Numbered from the stretch's first letter, positions 50,590 to 59,942 are shown. The stretch: 64,000 bases of DNA from CAWCJL01 sp963795775 (GCA_963795775.1 CAWCJL010000002.1:434001-498000), one strand, 5' to 3'. Notes: generated by a model from the sequence alone, not told the origin. Translations and numbers: made by a program.

Positions 50590-52203
50590 TTACTCCGCCA
50601 CTGGAGTTACTGCTCTGCGTAATGACGGGCTGCGCCGACAGTTGCGCGGCCAGCGGCTGATCCGGACTGGCGTATAGGACTGGGTCCCCTGGTCATAGCC
50701 GTTCTGATACCGTTCTGCTGACCCCTGCTGCCCATAGGCACTGCCCTGGTTGGAGTACCCCGGCTGTCCCGAGGCGTTTGAGTAGCCCTGCTGGTAGAGC
50801 GAACGGCTGTTCGCCCGCGCCTGGAACTGCTGTGTGTAATCCGGCTGAAAGGCGGGGGATGGCAGGCCAAGCTGGTTGCGCCGCTGCCAGTAGTCGCGCG
50901 TGACCAGCGCCTGGCTGTTGGGTAAAAGGTCACTGAGCCGCATGCCCGGATGCCAGCCAAAGCGACCGGGGTCCGCAAGGTTGCCGCGCACAGTCACGGT
51001 CTTGGCGAACTCCGGAGAGATCGGCAGAACGCGCAGGATGTCTCCGCCGTGCAGCACGGTGTTCTTCCCCGCCGCGTCGAGTGCGATGTCCGTCACTTGT
51101 TGGCGCTGCTGCGCGTCGATCTGTTCCAGAGACGCGTGCGTCAGGGACGCTATTACGGACAGACCGCCGGCATCCTGCAGGACTTCCCCGACGGTGGACG
51201 GGCCGGAAAGCTCGAAGATCGCCTGCGTGCGCACGCTCCCGAAGACCGCCACCTGCGGACCGACCGGCGGGATGTAGATCACGTCACCCGAAAGCAGCGG
51301 CACGTCCTTCGACTTGTCGCCCCGCACCAGCAACGCGTAGAGGTCCACATCGGCGACGGTGGCACCGTTACGCCGCAACTCGATGTGGCGCAACGAGCCT
51401 TCTGGCGAAGGGCCGCCGGTTGCGAACAGCGCGCTGATCAGCGTGCTGAGCGAACTGACCGTGTATGTGCCGGGACGCCGTGCCTGCCCGGTCACAAAGA
51501 CGCGGATGGAACGGAGCTGCCCCAGATTGGCCGAGAGGTCGAAGTTGCGATAAATGCGCCCGATGTTGGAGCGAAGTTGCTTCTGCAGATCGCTATACGG
51601 AATGCCGGCTACGCGAATGGCGCCGACCTGGGGAAGATAGATAACGCCGGAGCGATCCACCGTGACTTCCGCATTGAAGTTGATCTGTCCCCACACACGG
51701 ATCAGAAGCTGGTCACCCGGCCCGATCACGTAATCGGGCGTGACCGGAATCTGGTCCACGGGAGCAAAGGTGCTGGGACTGCCGACAAACAGGTTCGCGC
51801 CGTAGATGGGCAGCATTCTTCCGACCGAAGCCGCGACCAGGCGCTGGAACTCGGTCGGAGGGAAAAAGGCATTCACGCCGTAACGGTTGTAATCCTGTGT
51901 ACGCCCGTTTGCACCCTGCAGGTTATCCACGTAGTTGGGCGTGTTCGGAGCGGTGAGGTTAGGCCCCTGTGGATTCAGCGGAAGGCCGGTGACCGAGCCG
52001 CCCACGTCCACGCCGGTGCCATTCGGGCTATTTCCTTGCTGTGGGTAGGCGCCGTAGCCGTTCTGGTTTTGTTCCGAGTTTGTCGGGCAGTTTGCATTCG
52101 TGTTTGGATCGCAGGGCGTCTGACCCAGCGAAGGCAGGCAGGAGACGAACGGCAGGGCCGCACCCAATACTGTGGCCAAAACCGTAGCCAGTCGCTTACT
52201 CAT
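50590..52203 (-). CDS. Wza-like polysaccharide export protein, N-terminal fragment
   Basis: A signal peptide (LATVLATVLGAALPFVSCLPS) is followed by an Asn/Gln-rich stretch. The Poly_export domain is next (VTPDYVIGPGDQLLIRVWGQ, VDRSGVIYLPQVGAIRVAG), then SLBB repeats (IRVFVTGQARRPGTYTVSSLSTL, VAVFGSVRTQAIFEL, VTVRGNLADPGRFGW). It forms the outer-membrane export pore for EPS. After YTP near 50670 the frame turns to Arg-rich nonsense (VRISRWPRNCRRSP) and stops at 50590, while the second half continues in another frame at 50566. A single missing base explains this. Confidence 0.88.
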   Translation of the reverse strand: MSKRLATVLATVLGAALPFVSCLPSLGQTPCDPNTNANCPTNSEQNQNGYGAYPQQGNSPNGTGVDVGGSVTGLPLNPQGPNLTAPNTPNYVDNLQGANGRTQDYNRYGVNAFFPPTEFQRLVAASVGRMLPIYGANLFVGSPSTFAPVDQIPVTPDYVIGPGDQLLIRVWGQINFNAEVTVDRSGVIYLPQVGAIRVAGIPYSDLQKQLRSNIGRIYRNFDLSANLGQLRSIRVFVTGQARRPGTYTVSSLSTLISALFATGGPSPEGSLRHIELRRNGATVADVDLYALLVRGDKSKDVPLLSGDVIYIPPVGPQVAVFGSVRTQAIFELSGPSTVGEVLQDAGGLSVIASLTHASLEQIDAQQRQQVTDIALDAAGKNTVLHGGDILRVLPISPEFAKTVTVRGNLADPGRFGWHPGMRLSDLLPNSQALVTRDYWQRRNQLGLPSPAFQPDYTQQFQARANSRSLYQQGYSNASGQPGYSNQGSAYGQQGSAERYQNGYDQGTQSYTPVRISRWPRNCRRSPSLRRAVTPVAE

Positions 52204-52362
52204 AAAATGTGATTGGCTCCGGGGAAAGTAGTGCCCTGCTGGGCCGCATCCCGATGCCGCTTTGCTCCTTGACGATCACGAACCGGAAGATCTCGAAAAG
52301 TTTTGTCTATAAACAGTGTAGAGCCTGCGCGGTTGCCGGGGAAACTCAAATGCGTCCGGTGC

Positions 52363-52752
52363 CTACTCGGTCACATGCACCGCGAAGTGCATGTCGCGGT
52401 GCCCGCTGCCACAGAAGCGCGAACACTTGCCTGGAAAATCGCCCACTGTGATTGGCGTGACGGAAGCTTCTGCCGGCTTATCTTTCGTCGCGTCGAGGTG
52501 CAGATCGAGCGCCGGGACGGCCAGGCCGTGCGGCACGTCATCGGCCAGCAGGATGACGCGTACCGTCTCGCCCTTCTTGAGCGTAATCTCGGCAGGCTCG
52601 AAGGTAAATTTCTTGGAATGGATCGTTATCGTTCTCTGCGGCTGGTCGGCACGCGCTCCCAGCGTGACCGTCTGGATCAAGACAGCAAGCAGAAGCAGGA
52701 GGCCCACATGCATGACGCGGCGCATGGCTCCGCAGGTTGAGAAATTTCCCAT
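52363..52752 (-). CDS. Solitary CuA-type cupredoxin, membrane-anchored or exported
   Basis: The protein has 129 residues from ATG 52752 (AGGAAAGG upstream; ATG 52788 and 52725 are alternatives). A hydrophobic N-terminal segment (VGLLLLLAVLIQTVTLG) is a signal or anchor. The cupredoxin domain has FTFEPAEITLKKGETVRVIL and His75 in DDVPHGL. The loop Cys110-x3-Cys114-x3-His118-x2-Met121 gives the full ligand set of the binuclear CuA site of cytochrome oxidase subunit II and N2O reductase. It has no COX2 transmembrane hairpin. It sits between the SLBB gene and the polymerase gene of the EPS locus, which is unusual. A copper or electron carrier role is inferred. Confidence 0.85.
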   Translation of the reverse strand: MGNFSTCGAMRRVMHVGLLLLLAVLIQTVTLGARADQPQRTITIHSKKFTFEPAEITLKKGETVRVILLADDVPHGLAVPALDLHLDATKDKPAEASVTPITVGDFPGKCSRFCGSGHRDMHFAVHVTE

Positions 52753-52816
52753 CTTGGCTTGTACCTTTCCTGAACAGATTCGTTTCATGCGATCCGTATG
52801 AGCGACACTGCCGCAC

Positions 52817-54178
52817 CTACCGTATAGCCCGGCCCGCCTGTAGAACAGCGCGCGGCAATGCCGCCCTGCCCGGTGCGACACGCGGCGGAGCTACTGCCTT
52901 GCGCCCCATCAGCTCTGTCCGCGATGCAGCCATCAGGAACAGAACGCAGATCGAAAAGCAGTTGCCGAAGCTGAACAGGTACCGCGTGCTGATGTTGTTC
53001 ACAAAGTAGATGATCAGCATGGACCACAGCATGAAGTAGTAGCGGTTCCAGGCGGAGTTTTCGCGGACCTGCGTGGCTCGCCACAGCCGGATGAACACAC
53101 CGAGGAGCACCCCGAAGATGATCATGCCGGAGACCAGCCCGGTCTCAAACAGCAACTGCAGGTAGCCGTCGTCAATGGTGCCGACCAGCACATCGCCCAT
53201 CCGGTAGCCGAAGCCAAAGAGCCATCGGTCCTGCGAGTGAATCAGGCGCAGTGCGCGGATCCAGAACGCGGTACGGCCGGAAAGACCCGACTTGAGCCCT
53301 CGCTGTGAGTTGTTCAGGCTGAGCGCGGTACTGAAAAACTCCTGCAGCTTGGCGAAGTGGCCGTGCCTGCCCAGGTAAAAAAACAAGACCGGGACCGCAA
53401 TCATGAACAGGATGATGTGAATGTGCTGAAGGCGAATCCGGCCCTTGAGACGGCCTGCCAGCCCCAGGCGCAAACCCAGCGCGACGGCTGCCACGGTGAC
53501 CGCCAGGAGCGCGCCGCGGGAGCCAGAAAGAAAGATGATCAGCATGTTGAAGCAGCACAACACTGCCATCCAGCGTCGCTTGGTCCGCGATTTGTATTCG
53601 AGCGTGCGCCAGATCATCACCGGGAGAAAGCCGGCAAGCACAAATGCCACCAGGTTGGGGTGCGCGTCGCCGTTCGCGCTAAAGCGCTCGCCGGCGTTGT
53701 ACCCGGTGATGCCCCGGCGTCCGACGACGACGAGATAAGCGGTGATCAGTACGCCCGCCTGGTAGAAGGAGCGCATCACCTCGGGAAGGCCGATCTGCAG
53801 CAGGATCAGCCGGCAGGCCAAGATGACCGCGATCAGGGTGAGCCCGTACATGAGCGAGTAGCGGTCGCCCGAGTAATACGACACCACCTCGGTGAAGAGC
53901 ACGGCAAGCAGCAGCAACGCACCGCCACGCAGCAGATTGCGCAGGTGCTCGGCGCGTTCGGTGCCCGCAAGCACGGTGAGCCCTGCGCCCAGCAGAAGCA
54001 CCAGGTGCACGTACTGCGTGGACATGGTGCGCGTCCAGTACTGCAGAAATGAGAACGCAAAGCAGACAAACAGCAGCTTGCGGACGACCCAGGAGGTGCT
54101 CAGCCAAGGCGCGAGCGCAGGCGGAGCCGCCGCTCTTGGCCAGCCTGGTGTCCGGAGTGTGTTGCTGAGATGAGCCAT
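52817..54178 (-). CDS. O-antigen ligase/polymerase (Wzy-WaaL family)
   Basis: The protein has 453 residues with about ten predicted membrane segments, for example LLFVCFAFSFLQYW, YVHLVLLLGAGLTVLAG and LTLIAVILACRLILLQIGL. The Wzy_C region contains FLSGSRGALLAVTVAAVALG and a large periplasmic loop. That loop carries GYRMGDVLVGTIDDGYLQLLFETGLVSG, the conserved H/D-containing loop pattern of these enzymes. In an EPS locus it most likely polymerises undecaprenyl-linked repeat units; ligase function cannot be excluded. It lies in the leftward EPS array, 64 bp before the cupredoxin gene. Confidence 0.9.
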   Translation of the reverse strand: MAHLSNTLRTPGWPRAAAPPALAPWLSTSWVVRKLLFVCFAFSFLQYWTRTMSTQYVHLVLLLGAGLTVLAGTERAEHLRNLLRGGALLLLAVLFTEVVSYYSGDRYSLMYGLTLIAVILACRLILLQIGLPEVMRSFYQAGVLITAYLVVVGRRGITGYNAGERFSANGDAHPNLVAFVLAGFLPVMIWRTLEYKSRTKRRWMAVLCCFNMLIIFLSGSRGALLAVTVAAVALGLRLGLAGRLKGRIRLQHIHIILFMIAVPVLFFYLGRHGHFAKLQEFFSTALSLNNSQRGLKSGLSGRTAFWIRALRLIHSQDRWLFGFGYRMGDVLVGTIDDGYLQLLFETGLVSGMIIFGVLLGVFIRLWRATQVRENSAWNRYYFMLWSMLIIYFVNNISTRYLFSFGNCFSICVLFLMAASRTELMGRKAVAPPRVAPGRAALPRAVLQAGRAIR

Positions 54179-54254
54179 GCCCTGTTCGCTTCGTATGGTG
54201 CGCCCGTGCGGTGGTCCGCGCTTGCTCTGTCACGCATAGCGCGAAGCTGTCGGA

Positions 54255-55247
54255 TCAGAACGACAGGCCACGCACCCGGAAGGGAGCTGCTCCTTCCAGA
54301 CGTTGTTCCACCAGTGCTCGGTTGCGTACGTATATATTACCCGGCGCGCTTTCACCTTCCACGGCAAGCAGGTGCCGCGATTTCGGCTCGTAATTCCAGC
54401 GCGTGAAGCCCGCCGCCAGTAAGGTTTCGTGCGGCTTCGCGGCGTCATAGCCGTACTTGCGCGCGTCCTCCGTGCTTTCCATAATCACGGCCAGCAGCGA
54501 CGGATGGCGCAGCGTTTCCGCAGCGCCGCCCAGCACCTCCATCTCGTAGCCTTCGACGTCCATCTTGATCAGCACGGGAGCGGCCCCAGCCAGCACCTCA
54601 TCCAGCCGCTCAACACGGGTTTCGATTGTCTTGCTCAGATCGTCCGTGCTGCGCGCCACGTGGTGCATCGCGTCTGGTCCTTCCACGCTGAAGTGCACCG
54701 TGCTTGCATCGCGGCCGAGGGCGCTCTGGTGCATGGCAACGCGGCCTTCCACTCCATTGACCAGGACATTGCGCCGCAGGTGAGCAAACGTGTCCGGATT
54801 GGGCTCAAACGCCGCAGTGCGCGCGCCGGCCACCGCGGACGCCAGCACCGTGTACACGCCTACGTTGGCGCCGACATCGACGAAGAGATCATCGGGGCGA
54901 AGCAGATGGAGTAGAAACGCCATCTCTTCGAAGTCGTTAAGCCCGCAATACACATTCTGCGTCGCACCTGACATCCCGGGCCGGATAAGAAGCACCGTAT
55001 CGTTTACAAATTCCACCGCTACCGCGCCCGGCACCAGCCGGCTTCCCAACTGCCACGAAAAAAATCGCTGGAGCGCATCACGGGGACGGCCCTGGTTGAG
55101 CGGGTGCCCCAGGATGCGCTGCAGCGTGTTCACATACCTCATGCGTTCTGTCGATCCCTTCACTTGCCCCAAAACGGCTGCCGACGTGCGCTTTATGTGC
55201 GCGGACAGCAACTTGCAGAAGACGGCGCGCGGGCAATCTATGGGCAT
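54255..55247 (-). CDS. FkbM family SAM-dependent methyltransferase
   Basis: The protein has 330 residues (start ATG 55247; ATG 55142 is an alternative, closer to the conserved part). SAM motif I is DLFVDVGANVGVYTVLAS, followed by AAFEPNPDTFAHLRRN. A downstream conserved region reads VLIKMDVEGYEMEVLGGAAE, which is diagnostic of FkbM. Such enzymes often O-methylate sugars in EPS and O-antigen loci, which fits the neighbourhood. The 76 bp to the polymerase gene have no clear terminator. Confidence 0.92.
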   Translation of the reverse strand: MPIDCPRAVFCKLLSAHIKRTSAAVLGQVKGSTERMRYVNTLQRILGHPLNQGRPRDALQRFFSWQLGSRLVPGAVAVEFVNDTVLLIRPGMSGATQNVYCGLNDFEEMAFLLHLLRPDDLFVDVGANVGVYTVLASAVAGARTAAFEPNPDTFAHLRRNVLVNGVEGRVAMHQSALGRDASTVHFSVEGPDAMHHVARSTDDLSKTIETRVERLDEVLAGAAPVLIKMDVEGYEMEVLGGAAETLRHPSLLAVIMESTEDARKYGYDAAKPHETLLAAGFTRWNYEPKSRHLLAVEGESAPGNIYVRNRALVEQRLEGAAPFRVRGLSF

Positions 55248-55354
55248 GGTACCGTAGTTGTTCTTTCTCCCCTTCGCCGCTTGTAATGCCTGCTCCCGTA
55301 TTGGCCGGCGCGCTCGTTCGCCTGCCCAGCAATGGCGCTACTCCACATTTAGTG

Positions 55355-56638
55355 TCAGCGTGACGGAGTGCTGCACATCCGGAGCCGACGCGGTGACCTG
55401 CAGTTTGTAACTGCCCGATGAACACCCGAGCCACCGGACCCGCCGGAACCGCCGCCGCCCGTCTTGTTGCCGCCCGTCACCCTCAAGCCACAGCCGGCCA
55501 TCGCCAGCATTACGCATACCAGCAGTACCGCGCCGAATGAACGACGGTGACGCCGGATGCCCCAGAACACCGGCAGCAAGCCCGCGAGGTACGCCGGCCA
55601 CAGCCGGGTGGCTGTGTGCCCGGAGACCGCCGCCGCGCTTTGCCCGGCAGTGGTCACATTGACCAGCAGGGTGGTCGTTGCCCCCGCAAGCAGCGGGGCA
55701 GGGGCGGGAGTCGCAGAACAACTCGCCGAGCCCGGCGCTCCCGTGCAGGAAACGGCCAGCGTTCCGGCAGCACCTCCCGCCGAGATCAGTTGCAGAGTGT
55801 AGGTAGCGGTCTTTCCACCGACGACGGTTGCCGTGGACGAACCCACCACGACCAGTTGGAACTCCATACCCATGCCGGCCAGGTTCACCATCATGGGGCC
55901 GGGCAGATCGCCGCTGCTGAGCGTGAGCGTGCCGGTTCGCGCACCGGTTTGCATCGGAACAAAGCTGACCTGCACGGTGCAACTCGCGCCCGCTGCGATC
56001 GGCCCTGTGCAGGCGTTCGCCACGATCTGGAAATCACCGGTGACCTGCACCGCCGCGCTCTGGACGGCACTTACGCCGTTGTTGGTCAGGGTGAGAGCTT
56101 TGCTGACCGACGTATGCCCTACCGCTTCGCTGCCAAAATCCAGGGAGGCGGGCGATAGCGAGACCGTGCCGCCGGGCGCCGTTCCGGTTCCCTGGAGCGC
56201 AACCGTTTGCGTGCTCAGCGAATCCGTCATGGTGAGCTGTCCCGCTGCGCTCCCGGCAGATTTGGGACTAAACGTAACTGCCATGGCACAGGTTGCGTGC
56301 GGCGCAAGCGAGGCGCCGCAGAGATTGTTCACCGCGAAGTCCCCACTGATACTCACCTGGATCGGCGTGAGCGCGGTGTCGCCGTTGTTGGTCAACGTAA
56401 CCTGCTGGACGGCGCTGGTTGTGTTCACGGTTTGCGGGGGAAAGTTCAGCGAAGCCGGCGTCAGCGAATCCGTGGGTGGAGTCGTTCCGGTGCCTGTGAG
56501 CGGTGCAGTCTGGGTGCCCACGTCGTCGGTGATGGCCAGTGAACCCAGCGTCGCGCCGGCTGCGGAGGGCGCGAAGACGACGCCGACCGTGCAGCTCGTG
56601 TTTGCGTTAAGAAGCGCGGTGCAGGTGCTGGAGGTCAA
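55355..56638 (-). CDS. BNR/anchor-D surface protein, C-terminal fragment
   Basis: The frame consists of three repeats of the choice-of-anchor-D/ASH-type Ig-like domain. Each runs as L-x-F-x2-x2-V-x-x-T-S-x2-x2-V-T-L-T-N-x-G, later C-T-x-x-V-x-F-x-P, then G-x-L-x-x-x-x (e.g. SLDFGSEAVGHTSVSKALTL, CTVQVSFVPMQTGARTGTLT). A Ser/Thr/Ala-rich module and a single C-terminal hydrophobic helix follow (YLAGLLPVFWGIRRHRR), resembling a sorting or membrane tag. The apparent start is an internal TTG. The tail after GGSGGSG continues out of frame (SSGSYKLQVTASAPDV) to TAG at 55338-55340. It belongs to one gene with the next two entries. Confidence 0.8.
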   Translation of the reverse strand: MTSSTCTALLNANTSCTVGVVFAPSAAGATLGSLAITDDVGTQTAPLTGTGTTPPTDSLTPASLNFPPQTVNTTSAVQQVTLTNNGDTALTPIQVSISGDFAVNNLCGASLAPHATCAMAVTFSPKSAGSAAGQLTMTDSLSTQTVALQGTGTAPGGTVSLSPASLDFGSEAVGHTSVSKALTLTNNGVSAVQSAAVQVTGDFQIVANACTGPIAAGASCTVQVSFVPMQTGARTGTLTLSSGDLPGPMMVNLAGMGMEFQLVVVGSSTATVVGGKTATYTLQLISAGGAAGTLAVSCTGAPGSASCSATPAPAPLLAGATTTLLVNVTTAGQSAAAVSGHTATRLWPAYLAGLLPVFWGIRRHRRSFGAVLLVCVMLAMAGCGLRVTGGNKTGGGGSGGSGGSGVHRAVTNCRSPRRLRMCSTPSR

Positions 56639-57860
56639 GTACGAAGCTGCCAGTCACCACCGGGGTACCGAGGCTCACAGCGTTCCCGCCCTCATTCGCA
56701 ACGGTGACATATTGCGGGGCGGTGCGGCTGCCAACCAGCGCGCTGCCGAAGTTCAATTGGGAAGGAGTGAGCACGACGGAGGCCGGCGCCCCGGCCGTCC
56801 CGGTCAACGCAACCGTGAGTTGGCCTCCGGCCACATTGGCCGGAATGGTCAGAGTTCCAGAACGCGCTCCCTGCACGCTTGGTGCGAAGGCAACGTTCAC
56901 TGTGCACGTGGCGCCGCTGATCAGCGAAGCCGGGCAGTTGCTCTGCTGCACGAAATCGGTCGTCGTGACCACCTGCCCGATCTGGAGATCGGTGCTGCCG
57001 GTATTGGTCAGCGTCACAGGCTGGAATGCGGTGGTGACCCCCACCGAAGCAGTGAAGACCAGCGTAGCGGGTTGCGCCGTGGCGGAGGTGGTGCCGCCTG
57101 CGCCGGAAGCGGGTGTAGCCAGCGCGGTCTGCCACACGCCGCGTCCGTAGGTGCCGGCACGCAGGACGGCTTCCCCGCTTCCCGTGTAGGGGATGAGCGT
57201 CAGTACCGGGGCGGGCGGCAGTCCCGCGCCGTAGCGGCTCCAGCAGTTGTTCTGCGGCACCACGCATTTCGTCACATCCGATGCGACGTATACGCCGATG
57301 TCCGTGCCCACGTACACGACGTTCGCGGTGTTCGGGTCCACCGCGAGCGCGTTTACCGGGATGTCCAGCAGGTTGGAGGTGATGTTGCTCCAGTGCTGCC
57401 CCGCATCGCTGGAAAGATACACCAGCGGCTGACTCACTTGTTCCGTTAGCCCATCTCCGCTGAAACCGGCTGCTGACGCGTAGACCGTCTGGCCGGTGAT
57501 GTCGTGCGGGTCCACCGCAATGGACGAAATAGCGAAGCCGCCCGGGTTGAAGCGCCCGAAGTTGTTCGGATCATTGAGCACCGGCGAGCGGTACAGGTCC
57601 GCCCAGGCGGGCGAGATACCGGTTGCCGGATCGTAGACGGCGGTATACAGGTGGCCGGGGGCAGTCGTGCCGCCGTCCATGAGGCCGGCCATGCCCGCGT
57701 ACAGGCGCTCCACGCCGGCCGGCCGGCCGGAGAGCGGTCCGGATGCGGCGAGGGAGCGAATCTGCGCGTTCACCGTAGGGCTCTGCCCGCCCTGACAGGC
57801 AGGAGCAATGTTGCCGTCGAGCATGGGGCTGATCGCGCTGGTAGTTCGACCAACCAGCAC
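56607..57860 (-). CDS. BNR/anchor-D surface protein, middle fragment
   Basis: The frame continues the propeller with the Asp-box SSDAGQHW and the phrase VYVGTDIGVYVASDV. It then ends in YGRGVWQTALA, which closes the BNR part in many homologues. The first anchor-D-type Ig-like domains follow (TLTNTGSTDLQIGQVVT, CTVNVAFAPSVQGARSGTLT). The 3' end DLQHLHRAS is out-of-frame nonsense; removing one base near 56640 restores VLTSSTCTALLNAN. The apparent start is an internal GTG. Confidence 0.8.
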   Translation of the reverse strand: MLVGRTTSAISPMLDGNIAPACQGGQSPTVNAQIRSLAASGPLSGRPAGVERLYAGMAGLMDGGTTAPGHLYTAVYDPATGISPAWADLYRSPVLNDPNNFGRFNPGGFAISSIAVDPHDITGQTVYASAAGFSGDGLTEQVSQPLVYLSSDAGQHWSNITSNLLDIPVNALAVDPNTANVVYVGTDIGVYVASDVTKCVVPQNNCWSRYGAGLPPAPVLTLIPYTGSGEAVLRAGTYGRGVWQTALATPASGAGGTTSATAQPATLVFTASVGVTTAFQPVTLTNTGSTDLQIGQVVTTTDFVQQSNCPASLISGATCTVNVAFAPSVQGARSGTLTIPANVAGGQLTVALTGTAGAPASVVLTPSQLNFGSALVGSRTAPQYVTVANEGGNAVSLGTPVVTGSFVLDLQHLHRAS

Positions 57861-59664
57861 CGCCGCCCGCCGGCCCTCGCCACACCCGGCACGTTCCCAC
57901 CAGCATCATGGACGGGTCCTGCGGGTCCAGCATCCACACCGCCGGCTGGTAAAGCGCGGCGCCGTCGTTGGCCACCTGCGCGTTCCCGACCACCGGAGCG
58001 AAGTCAGCCGCCGTGCACTGCTGGCCGAGCGTGCAACGGCTGATGGAGACTCCGGGGCCGGAACTGGCGTACCAGTTGCGGCTGTTGAGCGGGTCGATCG
58101 CCACATAGCTGGCTGCGGCCGTGGCCAGTTGCGCCCAGCGCATACTGCCCAGCGTCTTCGCAACGCTGCCAAGCTGCCCCGCGGCAGCCAGCAGCGCCTG
58201 CGAATCCGTCGGCACCTGCGCGATCGATGTCACGCGCATCAGCGGCCCGAGCCCGCCGTTCAGGTTGTCGAAGTGCGCGCCATCATCGCTGGAACATGGC
58301 GTGGTCTGCTGGTTAAGGGAGTCGGTCGTGCGCCACAGGCCGCCGTCGTTGCCGAAGAACAGCGTCCCGCTGCCCGGAACCCAATCCACTGCATGCTGCC
58401 CGGCCGAGACACCCGCAGGCGCGGAACAGGTGCTGACGTGCGTGGTGTTGCGCCAGATGCAGCCTGCCGCCAGACTGCAACGGTAGATGTCCTGTGTGCC
58501 GGCAAAGAGAAGGGTGTCGCTGCCCTGCGGCACGGCGCGGAGATACAGGTTGTAATCCGCCTGCGGGATCACCGTATTGCCCGGGCCGGTCTCCAGGGCA
58601 GCAGCGGAGAGTTGCTGGCCGAACAGAAGCAGAACGCTGCTGCAAGCGCCGTTGGTCGCGGAGCACACGTCTTCAAACAGGCCCTGATCGGCGTTATTGA
58701 TGTCCGTTGATACCGCGTAGGTATCGCCAGTAACAGGTTGTACCGCGAGCGCGCCGCGAAAAATCGGGCAATGGATCGAGCCGCCGCTGCCGGGGTTGGC
58801 AGGGCATGCCTGCGTGGTGAGCCCGGCACCCGGTTGGTGCTGCAGGCGCGTCCACGTTATGCCATCGCTGGATTGGTAATAGCCGTGGTAGCGTATGGCT
58901 GCAAGGAAGAGCTTTCGTACCGGGTTCCACACCACGGCCGTGGCCGCATTCCCATCAAAGCTGGCCGGGTAATTCATATTCGGGGCCTGCAGCTTCTGGA
59001 ACGGGCCGTCCTCGATGGTGGCCAGTTGCCAGCTTTGGCCGGCGTCCTGCGAATAGTACAGGCCCATCCGGCTGATGCCCTGGTAACCGGCATTCTCCAC
59101 CACGGCCTGGTAGGAGCCCGCCACGGCCGCGATTACGAGGTTGGGCGACACGGTGCTCCAGGCGAAGCCGGCGAAGCTCAGGCCGGCGAAGGAGAAGTTC
59201 TCTCCCGGTCCATACAGCCCGTCGCTGGACTGTACGATCTGCGTCCAGGAATTGCCGCCGTCGGCGGAGCGCAGCACGCCGGTGCTGTATGCGGAGTCGG
59301 GCCGGTCGTTCGGGTCACCGGTGCCGGCCAGCACCACGCCGGTTCCTCCGGGCTGAACGGACAAGGCCCCGATGCTAAGGGAGGTCTGTGCCGAGGTGCT
59401 GAAGTCGAAGCCCGGCAGGTTATCGGTGAGCGGGACGAAGCTCACCGAGGCTGCACTGGCTGCGGCATTGGTGGACTTCCAGACCCCGCCCGCGGCGGTT
59501 CCGGCGTAGACGGTGTTGCCGGAGGCGTCCGCCGGGTCCACGGCGAGGCTGGTGACGCGACCGGTGATCAGGCCGAATTGGGCGCTCTGCACCTGCTGGG
59601 GCCCGATGGGCGTCCAGGGTGTGTTCAGCGCGATGGCGGATGCGGTTGCGGGCTGCGGCTGCAC
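57571..59664 (-). CDS. BNR/anchor-D surface protein, N-terminal fragment
   Basis: This part starts with NTPWTPIGPQQVQSAQFGLITG and carries Asp-box motifs (RSADGGNSW, SQDAGQSW), a GTAAGGVWKST blade and FGNDGGLWRTTD, as in VPS10/BNR propellers. After GWSN near 57845 the frame turns to Arg-rich nonsense. Removing one base there gives WSNTSAISPMLDGN and joins the middle fragment. At the 5' side, a signal peptide (NRPFSRYLSLLLCSALAV) begins at a likely GTG start at 59758 in a third frame, and one extra base near 59710 separates it. The intact protein would be about 1,470 residues and exported. Confidence 0.82.
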   Translation of the reverse strand: MQPQPATASAIALNTPWTPIGPQQVQSAQFGLITGRVTSLAVDPADASGNTVYAGTAAGGVWKSTNAAASAASVSFVPLTDNLPGFDFSTSAQTSLSIGALSVQPGGTGVVLAGTGDPNDRPDSAYSTGVLRSADGGNSWTQIVQSSDGLYGPGENFSFAGLSFAGFAWSTVSPNLVIAAVAGSYQAVVENAGYQGISRMGLYYSQDAGQSWQLATIEDGPFQKLQAPNMNYPASFDGNAATAVVWNPVRKLFLAAIRYHGYYQSSDGITWTRLQHQPGAGLTTQACPANPGSGGSIHCPIFRGALAVQPVTGDTYAVSTDINNADQGLFEDVCSATNGACSSVLLLFGQQLSAAALETGPGNTVIPQADYNLYLRAVPQGSDTLLFAGTQDIYRCSLAAGCIWRNTTHVSTCSAPAGVSAGQHAVDWVPGSGTLFFGNDGGLWRTTDSLNQQTTPCSSDDGAHFDNLNGGLGPLMRVTSIAQVPTDSQALLAAAGQLGSVAKTLGSMRWAQLATAAASYVAIDPLNSRNWYASSGPGVSISRCTLGQQCTAADFAPVVGNAQVANDGAALYQPAVWMLDPQDPSMMLVGTCRVWRGPAGGGAGWSNYQRDQPHARRQHCSCLSGRAEPYGERADSLPRRIRTALRPAGRRGAPVRGHGRPHGRRHDCPRPPVYRRLRSGNRYLARLGGPVPLAGAQ

Positions 59665-59942
59665 AGAAGGTGCAGAAACGAGGGTTTCGGCCCTCAGGAC
59701 CGACCGCGAGGGCGGAGCACAGCAGCAAGCTCAGGTACCGCGAAAAGGGCCTGTTCACCGGAGTTCTGCACGCCCTCCGGCCTTGGCACGTGAAGCCGGG
59801 TTCCGCCTGCTGACCCAAAGGCAGCAAGGCGCGGCGACGGCTGACTCCGGAATGGGTGACCCATTATGGAACGCGGCACAAAAAGAAGTGACACCCGAAC
59901 TGCCCGTCGCTGGTTACCAAGTGTGTAGGGCGCTGGCTCCCG

